Shown: positions 35,482 to 44,874, numbered from the stretch's first letter. The stretch is 64,000 bases of DNA from Pusillimonas sp. DMV24BSW_D (GCF_011388195.1 NZ_CP049990.1:558001-622000), one strand, 5' to 3'. Notes: a model not told the origin generated them from the letters alone. Numbers and translations are program-made.

Positions 35482-36207
35482 ATGGCTACCAAGCAACGAA
35501 AAACATCGTCCTCTTCCCGATCCGGCGGAACGCTCTTCACGCTGTTATTCGGCCTGATACTGGGGCTGGCTATCGCCGCAGCGGTGGCGTATTTCGTCAC
35601 CCAGGTGCCCATGCCGTTTGCCGACAAAGCCAGTCGCAGCGCACCCAACGTGCTGCTGCCCGATGTGCGTGATGCGCCCGACCCGAATCGGGCTCTCATG
35701 GGTGACGGCGGTGCCGGCGGCATTGCCAACCGCGACGCCATCACACCCCCTCAAGCCCTGCCCGGTTCGGAAGAGAATCCCAGCCTTACCGACGATATCG
35801 GCGCATTACTTGCCACCTTGGGCGCACCCACGCAATCAGGCAATGACGGCGGCGAAACCCAAACCCGGCGCGAGGCAACAAGCCCGGCACGCGCGCCTTC
35901 GTCGGCCGGTGGCGCCAATCAAGCGTCATCCACGCAAAGTGCACCATCAGCCCCCCGCTCAACTCCGCCCGGTACCCAAACCACCTATTATCTGCAGGCA
36001 GGCGCGTTCCGTTCGGAAACCGACGCCGAAGCCATGCGTGCACGCATTATTCTTATGGGGCAACCCACCCAAATACAAAGCGCCCAAGTGAATGGCGCAA
36101 CGCTTTATCGGGTTAGGCTCGGGCCGTTCAAAGGAATCGACGAAATGAACCAGGCGCGCGCCGAGCTGTCAAAAGCCCAGATTGAATCTTCTGTTGTTCG
36201 CCCCTGA
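35482..36207 (+). CDS. SPOR-domain (FtsN-like) membrane protein
   Basis: A 241-residue bitopic inner-membrane protein: a basic cytoplasmic N-terminus, one transmembrane helix at about 18-40 (LFTLLFGLILGLAIAAAVAY), a long Pro/Ala/Ser-rich periplasmic linker, and a C-terminal SPOR domain at about 168-241 (TYYLQAGAFRSETDAEAMRA, LYRVRLGPFKGIDEM). SPOR domains bind denuded peptidoglycan at the division septum. The architecture fits FtsN, but the short essential helix of E. coli FtsN is not recognisable. It starts 18 bp after argS with an AGGA site. Confidence 0.9.
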   Translation: MATKQRKTSSSSRSGGTLFTLLFGLILGLAIAAAVAYFVTQVPMPFADKASRSAPNVLLPDVRDAPDPNRALMGDGGAGGIANRDAITPPQALPGSEENPSLTDDIGALLATLGAPTQSGNDGGETQTRREATSPARAPSSAGGANQASSTQSAPSAPRSTPPGTQTTYYLQAGAFRSETDAEAMRARIILMGQPTQIQSAQVNGATLYRVRLGPFKGIDEMNQARAELSKAQIESSVVRP

Positions 36208-36241
36208 TTTTCTGATAATAAAGTTATAAAGGACTGTACTC

Positions 36242-36874
36242 ATGATGTCTGTTCACGCTTTTCTTTCCAAAACCTTATCCATGGCCGCACTGGGGCTTGC
36301 CGCCCTCTTGCCTTTATCGACGCAGGCCCAAAGCACATACGAAACACTGGCCCAGCCTCAACCCACCGACACACCGGGAAAAGTTGAAGTACTGGAATTC
36401 TTCGCGTATTCATGCCCGCATTGCGCCACCATCGAACCCATGGTGGCCGAATGGAAAAAAGATTTACCCGACACCGTTGTCGTGCGCCAGGTTCCGGTTG
36501 CATTCAACGCCAGCATGGAAGACTTGCAGCGCCTGTATTACGCGCTTGAAGCCCTGGGCCGTATGGATTTGCACCCCAAGGTTTTTGATGCCATTCACGA
36601 TGAGCGCAAGCGGATTTTTACTGAAACCGCGATTGCCGACTGGATTGAAACGCAAGGCGTGAAACCCGACGACTACCGTGCCGCCGCCCGCTCTTTCGGT
36701 GTAACGTCAAAAGTGGCACGCGCCAAAGAGCTGGAACAAGCATACGATGTTCAAGGCACTCCCACACTGGCTATCGGTGGCAAATACGTCACCTCACCCA
36801 GCATGACAGGCAGCTACCAGGGCACCATTACCCAAGCCCAGAAACTGGTTGATCAGGTTTTAAGCGCACAATAA
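36242..36874 (+). CDS. dsbA: Thiol:disulfide interchange protein DsbA
   Basis: A 210-residue periplasmic oxidase that introduces disulfide bonds. The signal peptide ends near TQAQS (about residue 30). The active site CPHC is in EFFAYSCPHCATIEPMV, and the cis-proline loop is in VQGTPTLAIGGKYVTS. The spacing between the two and the alpha-helical insert (YYALEALGRMDLHPKVFDAI) are as in DsbA. Two adjacent ATGs (36242, 36245) are possible starts. The 3' end overlaps the convergent metC gene by 22 bp. Confidence 0.93.
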   Translation: MMSVHAFLSKTLSMAALGLAALLPLSTQAQSTYETLAQPQPTDTPGKVEVLEFFAYSCPHCATIEPMVAEWKKDLPDTVVVRQVPVAFNASMEDLQRLYYALEALGRMDLHPKVFDAIHDERKRIFTETAIADWIETQGVKPDDYRAAARSFGVTSKVARAKELEQAYDVQGTPTLAIGGKYVTSPSMTGSYQGTITQAQKLVDQVLSAQ

Positions 36875-38052
36875 AGCGCCTGATCCAGGTCGGCGATTAA
36901 GTCGGCGGGGTCTTCCAGCCCGATATGCAAACGCACAATCGGGTTGGCGCGCCCCGACCAATAGCTATGCACTTTCAGCGCCGGCAACTCCACCCATTGC
37001 ACCAGGCTTTCAAAGCCCCCCCACGAAAAGCCGATACCGAACAGCGTTAACGCGTCGACAAAACGCCGGGACTGCGCTTCGGTGATGGCCAACTCCACCG
37101 CCAGCATCCCATTCGAACCCGTGCAATCGCGCTGCCACAATGCGTGGCCCGTGTCTTGGGGCCAGGCGGGATGATAGATTTGCACGGTTTGCGACCAACC
37201 CGCCAAATGCGCGCAAATACGCAAGGCATTTTGCGCATGTTCACGCAGCCGAATCGGCAAAGTGCGTGCACCGCGCAAAGCCAGCCAAGCGTCGTCGGCG
37301 CTCACCGAATAACCCATGGCATAGTGATTCACATTCAAGGCCTGAATGATTTCGTCGTCATTGGCCACCACCGCGCCCAGCATTAAATCCGAATGGCCGC
37401 CAATGTACTTGGTCCCGGCAATCACCGATACATCCGCACCCAGATCAAGCGGGCGATAAGCATACCCCGACCCCCAGGTATTATCGGTGACCAACAGCAG
37501 GTTGTGATCGCGCGCAAACTGCGCCAGCGCGGGAATATCCAACATTTCAAACAACAACGAACCCGGTGATTCGATATAAAGCATGCGGGTGTTTTCACGC
37601 ACCAACGGCTTCAAGTCGTCGGGTGTGGCGCGCGCGTAAGTAGTTGAAATACCCATTCGCTGCAGCACGGTTTTATCAAGATACCGAACCGGGCCATACG
37701 CGCAGTCGGCAATCAGTACGTGATCTCCTGTGTTCAGCAGCGCCAACATGGCCAGGGTGATGGCCGACAAACCGGACGGAGCCAGAAAGCCTCTCTGTGC
37801 GTTCTCAAGGCAGCACACAACGTCTTCCAGGGCCGCATGGGTGTCCATACCCACTCGACCATACGTTACGCCACGTTCGCCTTGCAATTGGCGCTGCCGC
37901 GCCTGATCAAGCGCTGCCAGATCGGCAAAGCGCACCGTACTGGTTCGCATGGAGGGCAATGCAACCGGCGCGGAACGGGTTTCGGGGTTGAATGGTGCCA
38001 TACCCGCATGCATAAGCCGGGTTTCCAAACGCGACGATTTCCGATCAGCCAT
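36853..38052 (-). CDS. metC: Cystathionine beta-lyase (Cys/Met metabolism PLP enzyme)
   Basis: A 399-residue fold-type I PLP enzyme of the cystathionine family. The PLP lysine is in SVIAGTKYIGGHSDLMLGAV, and the cofactor Asp is in LLLVTDNTWGSGYAYRPLDL. Tyr and Arg of the family's YGRVGMDTHAALE motif contact the neighbouring subunit's phosphate. The residues GGFESLVQ in the C-terminal domain are typical of MetC rather than gamma-synthases. It would cleave cystathionine to homocysteine, pyruvate and ammonia. Family members overlap in specificity, so a related C-S lyase role is possible. The 3' end overlaps dsbA on the other strand. Confidence 0.9.
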   Translation of the reverse strand: MADRKSSRLETRLMHAGMAPFNPETRSAPVALPSMRTSTVRFADLAALDQARQRQLQGERGVTYGRVGMDTHAALEDVVCCLENAQRGFLAPSGLSAITLAMLALLNTGDHVLIADCAYGPVRYLDKTVLQRMGISTTYARATPDDLKPLVRENTRMLYIESPGSLLFEMLDIPALAQFARDHNLLLVTDNTWGSGYAYRPLDLGADVSVIAGTKYIGGHSDLMLGAVVANDDEIIQALNVNHYAMGYSVSADDAWLALRGARTLPIRLREHAQNALRICAHLAGWSQTVQIYHPAWPQDTGHALWQRDCTGSNGMLAVELAITEAQSRRFVDALTLFGIGFSWGGFESLVQWVELPALKVHSYWSGRANPIVRLHIGLEDPADLIADLDQALYCALKT

Positions 38053-38111
38053 AGTGTCTAAAATGATTTAAGATCAACGGGTTTAAACGCTACCACAGAT
38101 TTCACCCCGTC

Positions 38112-38738
38112 ATGCTTACTGTTGATGTTGCCCTGTCGTTTTTCGGCATTGCCGTTTTGCTGGCGCTCAGCCCCGGCCCCGACAACCTGTTTGTTTTAAT
38201 GCAGTCGGCCATGTGGGGTAAAAATGCCGGCTTGGCGGTTGTACTTGGCCTATGCACCGGTCTGATCGGCCATACCGTGGCCGTGGCCGTGGGGCTGGCA
38301 GCCGTGTTTGCTGCGTCGGAAACCGCCTTTCTGGTGCTGAAGCTGGCCGGTGCAGCCTACCTGCTATACCTGGCCTGGGGCGCATTTCGCGCGCCGGTCA
38401 ATAGCGCCACGGAAACCCGCCCCCCGGCTTTGTCACACTGGGCGCTATACCGGCGCGGCATCATTATGAACCTAACGAACCCAAAGGTGTCGTTCTTTTT
38501 CCTGGCATTCCTGCCGCAGTTCACCTCACCGATGCGCGGTTCGGTTGCCCTGCAAACCATTAGCCTGGGCGCGCTCTTTATGCTGGCCGCCTTTTTGGTG
38601 TTCAGCTCAATCGCCCTGTTTTCGGGCTTTTTCAGCGCCCATATGCAAAAGTCGGCCTTTACCCAGCGCTTGATCAACCGGTTGTCGGCATTGGTTTTTG
38701 CCGGTCTGGCACTACGGCTGCTGCTGTCGGAGCGCTAA
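38112..38738 (+). CDS. LysE/RhtB-family amino acid exporter
   Basis: A 208-residue inner-membrane exporter with six hydrophobic helices (about 5-28, 40-65, 68-90, 118-140, 150-175 and 185-205). The family signature LLALSPGPDNLFVLMQSAMW lies near the N-terminus and LTNPKVSFFFLAFLPQF in the middle. RhtB relatives export homoserine, threonine, leucine or related solutes; the substrate is not predictable. It is divergent from metC (59 bp), and its stop codon overlaps that of the convergent MBL gene (CTAA). Confidence 0.9.
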   Translation: MLTVDVALSFFGIAVLLALSPGPDNLFVLMQSAMWGKNAGLAVVLGLCTGLIGHTVAVAVGLAAVFAASETAFLVLKLAGAAYLLYLAWGAFRAPVNSATETRPPALSHWALYRRGIIMNLTNPKVSFFFLAFLPQFTSPMRGSVALQTISLGALFMLAAFLVFSSIALFSGFFSAHMQKSAFTQRLINRLSALVFAGLALRLLLSER

Positions 38739-39817
38739 ACACGCACGAAGCGAATCAGATCGTCGGCACCCACTTCACGCTTTAGCTTGCCTTCGTACCA
38801 TAGCGCATGCAAATGCGCCAAGGCCTCACCCATGGCAAACGTTAGCTGATGCGCGTCCAGTTCCCGCTGAAACATCAGCGGGACAATTTCACCAGCCGTT
38901 GTCGGCTTGGAACAGGCCTGCAAAACCTCTTCAAGACGCTCAGCATGGTGCGACAGCTGTTGAGCGATACGTTCGTGCAGCCCGGTAAACGGGCGACCAT
39001 GAGAAGGCAGCACCAAGGTATCGGCCGGCAAATGGTCGAAATCACGCAGTGAATTCAAATACAACGGTAAAGGATTGGAGTCGGGCTCGAAGTCGAACAC
39101 ACTCACGTTTGTGGAAATGCGCGGCAACACCATGTCGCCCGAAATCAGGATTTGCTGGGTTTCGCTGTAAAGCGACACATGCTCGGGCGCATGGCCGTAA
39201 CCCACAATCACTTCCCACTCGCGACCGCCCACATTAATGCGGTCGCCATTCATGATGCGATGGAAGGACTCCGGCATGTCGGGCACCAAACTGGGGTAAT
39301 AGCGGCCCCGTTCGCGAATCTTATCCTGGGTTTCCGGATCTGACAGGCCATGGCGCATAAAATGACGCAGCGCCACATGACCACCCGTTCCACCGCCACT
39401 GCCGCCATCGCCCTGTGCCGAAGGCGGTTGCCGTGACCACAGACGAGCAATGGCGAAGTCGGTCATGCTCATCCAAAGCGGAACGTCCCAGCGCTCGCAC
39501 AACCAGTGCGCCAATCCCACATGATCGGGGTGCATATGGGTGACCAACACGCGTAAAACGGGCAGATCGTCTAGTGCATTTTTAAATAACTCTTCCCACA
39601 GGGCCTTAACCGGCTCACGTGACACCCCGCAATCGACGATGGTCCAGCCTTCACGCCCGTCGATACGATCGCGTAACAACCACAAGTTAATGTGATCCAG
39701 GGCAAAAGGCAAGGGCATGCGTATCCAGCGTACGCCATCGGCAATGTTCATGGCATGGCCGGGTTCAGGCATGGTTTTACCCAGCGGGTAGTGCAGTTTT
39801 AATTCATTCGGGTTCAT
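38735..39817 (-). CDS. Metallo-beta-lactamase-fold hydrolase
   Basis: A 360-residue MBL-fold enzyme. The metal motif HXHXDH is in VLVTHMHPDHVGLAHWL, followed by later ligands in VGYGHAPEHVSLYS and in LVLPSHGRPFTGLHERI. The C-terminal 90 residues form a small helical domain (LEEVLQACSKPTTAGEIVPL) seen in LACTB2/RNase-like and thioesterase-like members. The substrate is unclear; two metals at the active site would hydrolyse a thioester, lactone or phosphodiester. The frame opens at 39838, but the ATG at 39817 has GGAG about 10 nt upstream and fits better. Confidence 0.85.
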   Translation of the reverse strand: MNPNELKLHYPLGKTMPEPGHAMNIADGVRWIRMPLPFALDHINLWLLRDRIDGREGWTIVDCGVSREPVKALWEELFKNALDDLPVLRVLVTHMHPDHVGLAHWLCERWDVPLWMSMTDFAIARLWSRQPPSAQGDGGSGGGTGGHVALRHFMRHGLSDPETQDKIRERGRYYPSLVPDMPESFHRIMNGDRINVGGREWEVIVGYGHAPEHVSLYSETQQILISGDMVLPRISTNVSVFDFEPDSNPLPLYLNSLRDFDHLPADTLVLPSHGRPFTGLHERIAQQLSHHAERLEEVLQACSKPTTAGEIVPLMFQRELDAHQLTFAMGEALAHLHALWYEGKLKREVGADDLIRFVRV

Positions 39818-39962
39818 ATCGCGGCTTCTCCGGTACAACGCCTGGTTCCTTCCTAGGCAACCCCCAGTTTAGGCCATAACGCTGTCACATTAAAATTTTG
39901 CGAATTTCGCTAGAATAGCCTATAAATGATGTTTTGTTTGCATTGCAACATAGGAGTTTCTC

Positions 39963-41144
39963 ATGTCCGATCCCATCGTCCTTGTTTCCGTTGCCCGCAC
40001 CCCCATGGGCGGCATGATGGGCAGCCTTTCCGGCCTGGCCGCACACGAGCTGGGGTCCGTAGCCATTAAAGCGGCGCTGGAACGCGCCGGTATTGATAAT
40101 GGGGCTGTTAATGAAGTCATTATGGGTAACGTGCTTCAGGCCGGCCAGGGCCAGGCACCGGCCCGTCAGGCGGCGCTGGGCGCCGGGCTACCCCAAAGTG
40201 TCGGCTGTACCACCATTCATAAAGTATGTGGCTCCGGCCTCAAGGCCGCCATGTTCGGACACGACCTTTTGCTTGCGGGCAGCGCCGACGTTGTGGTGGC
40301 GGGCGGCCAGGAAAGCATGAGCAACGCCCCCTACCTGCTTTTACGCGGGCGCCAAGGTTACCGCTATGGCCACTCCACCGTGTACGACCACATGGCGCTC
40401 GACGGCCTGGAAGACGCCTACCAGCGTGGCACCGCCATGGGTGTTTTTGCCGAAAGTTGCGCCGACAAATACACCTTCACACGCGAAGAGCAAGACGCTT
40501 TCTCACTGGAATCGTTGCGTCGTGCCCGTCAAGCCACCGAAGACGGCAGCTTCAAATGGGAAATCGCACCCGTTACCATTGCGGGCCGTAAAGGCGACAC
40601 CGTTGTAGACACCGACGAAGCGCCCATGAAAGCCATGCCCGAGAAAATCCCCACGTTGAAGCCGGCCTTCCGTAAAGACGGTACCGTTACCGCTGCCAAC
40701 TCATCCTCGATTTCCGATGGTGCAGCCGCTATGGTCCTTATGCGCGAATCGACAGCGAAAAAAATGGGCGCTACGCCCATTGCACGCGTTATTGCGCACA
40801 CCCAGCACTCACACGAACCTGAGTGGTTCACCACCGCGCCCGTCAGCGCCATGCAGAAGCTATTGGCCAAAGCGGGCTGGAGCGCCAACGACGTTGATCT
40901 GTTTGAAATTAACGAAGCGTTTGCCGTTGTCACCATGGCCGCCATGAAAGAATTGAGCCTTGATCACAATAAAGTAAACATTCACGGTGGCGCCACCGCG
41001 TTAGGCCACCCCATTGGGGCCTCAGGCGCCCGCCTGGTGGCCACGCTTATTGGGGCGCTGCGCAAAACCGGCGGCAAGCGTGGTGTTGCATCGCTATGTA
41101 TTGGTGGCGGCGAAGCGGTGGCCATGGCATTCGAGATGGTTTAA
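39963..41144 (+). CDS. Acetyl-CoA C-acetyltransferase / thiolase
   Basis: A 393-residue thiolase. The acylated nucleophile is Cys89 in HKVCGSGLKAAM; the other catalytic residues are in NEAFAV, HGGATALGHPIGASGARLVA and the late CIGGGEAVAMAFE. It condenses two acetyl-CoA (or cleaves 3-ketoacyl-CoA) in the cytoplasm. Length and motifs fit the biosynthetic/degradative acetoacetyl-CoA thiolase group (AtoB/PhaA/BktB); no phaB or phaC is adjacent, so the pathway is open. A strong AGGAG site lies 6 nt before the ATG. It is monocistronic, facing the HD-protein gene across a hairpin at 41188-41214. Confidence 0.92.
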   Translation: MSDPIVLVSVARTPMGGMMGSLSGLAAHELGSVAIKAALERAGIDNGAVNEVIMGNVLQAGQGQAPARQAALGAGLPQSVGCTTIHKVCGSGLKAAMFGHDLLLAGSADVVVAGGQESMSNAPYLLLRGRQGYRYGHSTVYDHMALDGLEDAYQRGTAMGVFAESCADKYTFTREEQDAFSLESLRRARQATEDGSFKWEIAPVTIAGRKGDTVVDTDEAPMKAMPEKIPTLKPAFRKDGTVTAANSSSISDGAAAMVLMRESTAKKMGATPIARVIAHTQHSHEPEWFTTAPVSAMQKLLAKAGWSANDVDLFEINEAFAVVTMAAMKELSLDHNKVNIHGGATALGHPIGASGARLVATLIGALRKTGGKRGVASLCIGGGEAVAMAFEMV

Positions 41145-41179
41145 CAACAGCGCCACCCTGACTCTATTAATGTAGGGGC

Positions 41180-41214
41180 AAAGTAAAACAGACGCGAGCA
41201 CCGCTCGCGTCTGT
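41180..41214 (-). terminator. Intrinsic terminator of the ten-gene catabolic operon (possibly bidirectional)
   Basis: ACAGACGCGAGC (41188-41199) and GCTCGCGTCTGT (41203-41214) form a perfect 12-bp stem with a 3-nt loop. On the minus strand it is followed by TTTTACTTT, so it ends transcription of the HD-protein operon. It also lies 44 nt after the plus-strand thiolase stop and may help end that transcript, although no U-run follows in that direction. Confidence 0.85.
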
Positions 41215-41238
41215 AGGGCTCCCTTAAAATATCTACTA

Positions 41239-41928
41239 TTAAAGACCCAATAACACCTTCTTGCTGCCGGCAATTCGACGTCGATCTTTTAAGTCCATTT
41301 CAGCAACTGCGTTACGCCCTTCAAGGGAGGCCATAGCGTCGCGATAAATTCCGAGCGCATTTTCCATCGCTATGGTCGGGCGAATGCGCGTTAACATCCA
41401 ATCCAGCTTCGCATATACTTTCTCGTACGGAAGTTTTCCGCTAGAGGCCCACTCGTAGGCAAGCCAATCCAGGGTGTCGAACCAAGACAAAGAATCGGCC
41501 GCCTGCAAAATATCCTCTTCTGTGTTGCCCCCAATTTCATGCCGCATTACCAACGCTCGTACACGCCGAATAAACGACTCGGGTACGTCGGGCTGCTCAC
41601 GCAACCAAGCCTCGACAATATCGGCCGAACGAATTGAGTGCGCAAATAAATAATCAGGATCATCGAACGCTGTATCAGGTGTACCCGACGGCCCGCCCGG
41701 AAAAAATCGCTCGGCATCATGCACTAACGCCGCGAATTTCAATTCGGGCGAAGCACCGCCTGGTACCAACCGAATAGTCCATGCCCGGGTCGACAGCAAA
41801 TGCTCAAGTTGATAAAAACCATCAAGCCAGTCGATTGCAGCCAGTTCCAGCTTGGAAAGCGTAGAGTCGTAAAAACGCCCCCTGAATTGATCTTCAAGGG
41901 ATGCTGACATCACTGTCGGGGATTCCAT
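41239..41928 (-). CDS. HD-superfamily protein at the end of the Mo-hydroxylase operon
   Basis: A 229-residue protein with an HD-type set of metal-binding residues: His in FYQLEHLL, HD in FAALVHDAERFF, His in YLFAHSIRSADIVEAWL, His in LVMRHEIGGN and Asp in AADSLSWFD. This suggests a metal-dependent phosphohydrolase, but the family is not one I can name. A TTG at 41946 overlapping the upstream stop is also possible; the ATG at 41928 with AAGGA about 10 nt before it is preferred. It is the last gene of the operon. Removal of a phosphate added by the dikinase-like enzyme is a tempting but unproven role. Confidence 0.65.
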   Translation of the reverse strand: MESPTVMSASLEDQFRGRFYDSTLSKLELAAIDWLDGFYQLEHLLSTRAWTIRLVPGGASPELKFAALVHDAERFFPGGPSGTPDTAFDDPDYLFAHSIRSADIVEAWLREQPDVPESFIRRVRALVMRHEIGGNTEEDILQAADSLSWFDTLDWLAYEWASSGKLPYEKVYAKLDWMLTRIRPTIAMENALGIYRDAMASLEGRNAVAEMDLKDRRRIAGSKKVLLGL

Positions 41929-41942
41929 ACTCGAGGTGTCCT

Positions 41943-44369
41943 TCAAGATGTTGTTTGTTCAAATTGGGGCGAATGCATCGCACGCCACACGGCTTCCGGC
42001 GTAAGCGGCAACGCTGAAATTTCAACATTAAACTCGGCCAACGCATCACAAATAGCATTTGTTACCGCTGCAGCCGGTGCAATCGTTCCCACCTCACCCA
42101 CGCCTCGCACACCAAACGGCGTTACAGGGGAAGGAATTTCCGTGTGCAGAAGTTCAACTGGTGGCGCATCTGCAGAGGTTGGAGCGAAATAATCCATCAT
42201 AGTTCCATTCAACAGCTGCCCCGTTTCATCGTCATAGCGAAGTTCCTCGCTTAATGCCGCACCGAACCCTTGCATTAACGCCCCACGAACCTGGCCTTCT
42301 ACCAGCATTGGGTTTACAACCGTGCCACAATCATGAACCAGAATAAACCTCTCAATTTCATACTCGCCCGTAACCGGATCAACCGCTACCTGCGCTGCCG
42401 CTGTACCAAAAGCAAACGCGGCTTCCGGTGGTTCGTAATGCGCCGTCGCATCCAGACCCGGGCTTTCATCAGCCGGAATACCTTGCCCAACAATGGCGCG
42501 GTTGAACACATTAGACAGTGGTACGCATCGCTGCGCATCTTGCCGATGTCTAACTAGCGACCCTTCAATCATGAGCTCCGAGGCCGGGCACTCTAGCGCT
42601 GCGGCGGCAATTCTAAGTGTCTTGTCTCGAAACACCTCGCCCGCCTCTTTAATTGCACCGGCCGCCGCAATCATCGTTCGTGACGCAAAAGCACCTGTGT
42701 TCAATGGGGTCGAGGCCGTATCGCCTGCGTGTACACGGATACGATCAATATCCACATTAAGCACATCCGCACATACCTGGATCATGGCAGTTTCAGCACT
42801 TTGCCCAATAGAAGAGACCCCAGTGTATAAATCGATATATCCCGAGCGATTCGCGCGTAAAGTAACGCTTTCATGCGCGCCAAATTTAGAGCCCCGTTTC
42901 ATTAGAAAACGGGCACTGGCGTAACCGGTTCGCTCGATAAACACAGAAAAGCCAACGCCAACCCGGCGACCATCATCGCGGATGTTGGGTACCTGCTTGC
43001 AATGGGCTTCGTAGTTGATTGCTTTTACCGCCATATCAAGACTGAGCGGATAATCTCCACTGTCATAAACCGCGCCACTTGGCGTTTTCCAGGGCAAGTC
43101 TGATGGTTGCAGCAAATTTTTGCGACGCAGTTCAACCGGATTTATTTTTAGCTTGCGCGCCAAACGGTCTACCAGTACCTCTCGCGCAAAATTAACCTCC
43201 GGCTGACCATATCCACGATAGGCGCCCACGGGTGTTTTGTTTGTTATTGCAACACGCCGCCGAACATAAGCATCCGTTACCTTGTAGGGGCCTGTGAACG
43301 TCACACTGGAAAGTTGTGATGAGCCAAACGACGAATTCCACCCGCCTAAGTCAGTAACGTAGTCGTCTACCAACGACACAAACTTTCCGTCTTTGGTCGC
43401 ACCAATTCTATAATTGTGAAGAGACTCGCGGCCATGTGTTGCGGAACGAAAATGCTCCAACCGGTCCTCAATCCACTTGACGGGTTGACGAACGGCCATT
43501 GCATGCAATGACGCTAATACATCTTCGGGGTATGCACCCAATTTCATACCAAAGCCACCGCCCACGTCGGACGCTGTAACGTCAATACAACTTTCTTCCA
43601 TACGAAGAATTTCAGCGAGCTGTTTGCGAACGAGATGGGGCGTTTGGGTTGACATTCGCAGCGTAAGCCGACGCGCACCTGGACGCCAGTTAACAAGTAT
43701 GCCCCGTGTCTCCATTGGCAACGGTGTTACCCGGTTAACGCGAAAGGTGTCTTCTATCGTAATTTCAGCACTATCAAACTTTTGGAATGCCTCACCCGCC
43801 TGGTCAACATTCTCAGCCAGAATGTTGCTTTTCAAACATTCTGGATGCAGTACAGGCGCGTCGGGCTCAATAGTTCGGGCGGTATCTGTAATGCATGGCA
43901 ACGGTTCGTATTCAATATTAATGAGTTCAATTGCATCCTCTGCAAACGCCCGGCTGGTGGCCGCAACACTCACAATTGGCTGTCCTTCATGCAAGGCGCG
44001 CTCCTGCGCCAGTGCGTAATAAGGAAGGGCGGGGGCACCCGGAACAGGCCTTAAAACAGTTAAGGGTTCCGACTGCTCAACAATATCTTGCGGGCACAAA
44101 ATATGCTTTACCCCGGGCAACAATAATGCCTCTGAAATATCAATGGACAAGATCCGTGCGTGCGGAAATGGACAACGGGCCACTGCCATTTCCAACTGTC
44201 GCGCAGGCTTTTCGTCATCAACAAAGCACCCGTCACCGCGCACAAGCCTTAAATCCTCAACACGCAGAACCTGCTTGCCAATTTGTTTTTCCCGGCTCGA
44301 CAATTGCTGCAGGGCTTCGTCTGGCTCTGCATTGGTTTGCTGCAGTTCGTAATTAACGCGATCCAGCAT
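41943..44369 (-). CDS. Molybdenum hydroxylase large subunit (xanthine dehydrogenase / CoxL family)
   Basis: An 808-residue molybdopterin-binding subunit. The N-terminal Ald_Xan_dh_C domain (about 30-150) starts VLRVEDLRLVRGDGCFVDDE. The Mo-cofactor domain has DVGGGFGMKLGAYPEDV, the active-site loop GAYRGYGQPEVNFARE and the catalytic glutamate in GVRGVGEVGTIAPAAA. The loop lacks the AYRCSFR cysteine of form I CO dehydrogenase, so aerobic CO oxidation is unlikely; hydroxylation of an aromatic or N-heterocyclic carbon fits better. The frame extends to a GTG at 44387, but the ATG at 44369 follows GAGGAGTAAAGGG. Neighbours supply the [2Fe-2S] and FAD subunits and CoxG. Confidence 0.92.
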   Translation of the reverse strand: MLDRVNYELQQTNAEPDEALQQLSSREKQIGKQVLRVEDLRLVRGDGCFVDDEKPARQLEMAVARCPFPHARILSIDISEALLLPGVKHILCPQDIVEQSEPLTVLRPVPGAPALPYYALAQERALHEGQPIVSVAATSRAFAEDAIELINIEYEPLPCITDTARTIEPDAPVLHPECLKSNILAENVDQAGEAFQKFDSAEITIEDTFRVNRVTPLPMETRGILVNWRPGARRLTLRMSTQTPHLVRKQLAEILRMEESCIDVTASDVGGGFGMKLGAYPEDVLASLHAMAVRQPVKWIEDRLEHFRSATHGRESLHNYRIGATKDGKFVSLVDDYVTDLGGWNSSFGSSQLSSVTFTGPYKVTDAYVRRRVAITNKTPVGAYRGYGQPEVNFAREVLVDRLARKLKINPVELRRKNLLQPSDLPWKTPSGAVYDSGDYPLSLDMAVKAINYEAHCKQVPNIRDDGRRVGVGFSVFIERTGYASARFLMKRGSKFGAHESVTLRANRSGYIDLYTGVSSIGQSAETAMIQVCADVLNVDIDRIRVHAGDTASTPLNTGAFASRTMIAAAGAIKEAGEVFRDKTLRIAAAALECPASELMIEGSLVRHRQDAQRCVPLSNVFNRAIVGQGIPADESPGLDATAHYEPPEAAFAFGTAAAQVAVDPVTGEYEIERFILVHDCGTVVNPMLVEGQVRGALMQGFGAALSEELRYDDETGQLLNGTMMDYFAPTSADAPPVELLHTEIPSPVTPFGVRGVGEVGTIAPAAAVTNAICDALAEFNVEISALPLTPEAVWRAMHSPQFEQTTS

Positions 44370-44376
44370 AGTCCCT

Positions 44377-44871
44377 TTACTCCTCACCTACCATCTGCTC
44401 GCCAAGATACTGGGCAATCGCACGCACCGGCCCCTCGTAACCGGTACAGCGGCACATCACACCACTTACTTCATCACGCAGCTGCGCCATTGAAAAACGT
44501 CGACCACTTTGTTTTAGGTGTGTTGCCAACATCAAAAAACCAGGCGTACAAAAACCGCACTGCAATCCATGGTTCTCACGGAACGCGCGCTGTACCTCAT
44601 TTAGTTCATCGCCCTGAGCAAGCGACTCAACTGTTTGCACCTCGCACTCATCAAGTTGCACGGCCAGCATCAAACAAGACTTCACTGCCTCACCGTTAAC
44701 CATTATGGTGCACATCCCGCACACGCCTTGCTCGCAACCAATATGCACGCCTGTTGCACCACAGCGTTGGCGCAAGAAGTCCGCCGCATGCATGCGAACC
44801 GGGGCTGGCTCGACTATCTCTGTATCGTTAAGCCGAACTTGTATTTCAACAACGTTTGATTCTTGAACCAT
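44377..44871 (-). CDS. Molybdenum hydroxylase small [2Fe-2S] subunit (CoxS-like)
   Basis: A 164-residue iron-sulfur subunit with two [2Fe-2S] clusters: a plant-type ferredoxin domain with CEQGVCGMCTIMVNG and a later Cys in KSCLMLA, and a helical domain with GLQCGFCTPGFLML and the pair in VMCRCTGYEGPV. It transfers electrons from the molybdenum centre to FAD. It lies upstream of the large subunit with an 8-nt gap to that ATG, and downstream of coxG by 3 nt. The order M-G-S-L differs from the classic CO dehydrogenase MSL order, which is common in other hydroxylase clusters. Confidence 0.93.
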   Translation of the reverse strand: MVQESNVVEIQVRLNDTEIVEPAPVRMHAADFLRQRCGATGVHIGCEQGVCGMCTIMVNGEAVKSCLMLAVQLDECEVQTVESLAQGDELNEVQRAFRENHGLQCGFCTPGFLMLATHLKQSGRRFSMAQLRDEVSGVMCRCTGYEGPVRAIAQYLGEQMVGEE

Positions 44872-44874
44872 GAC

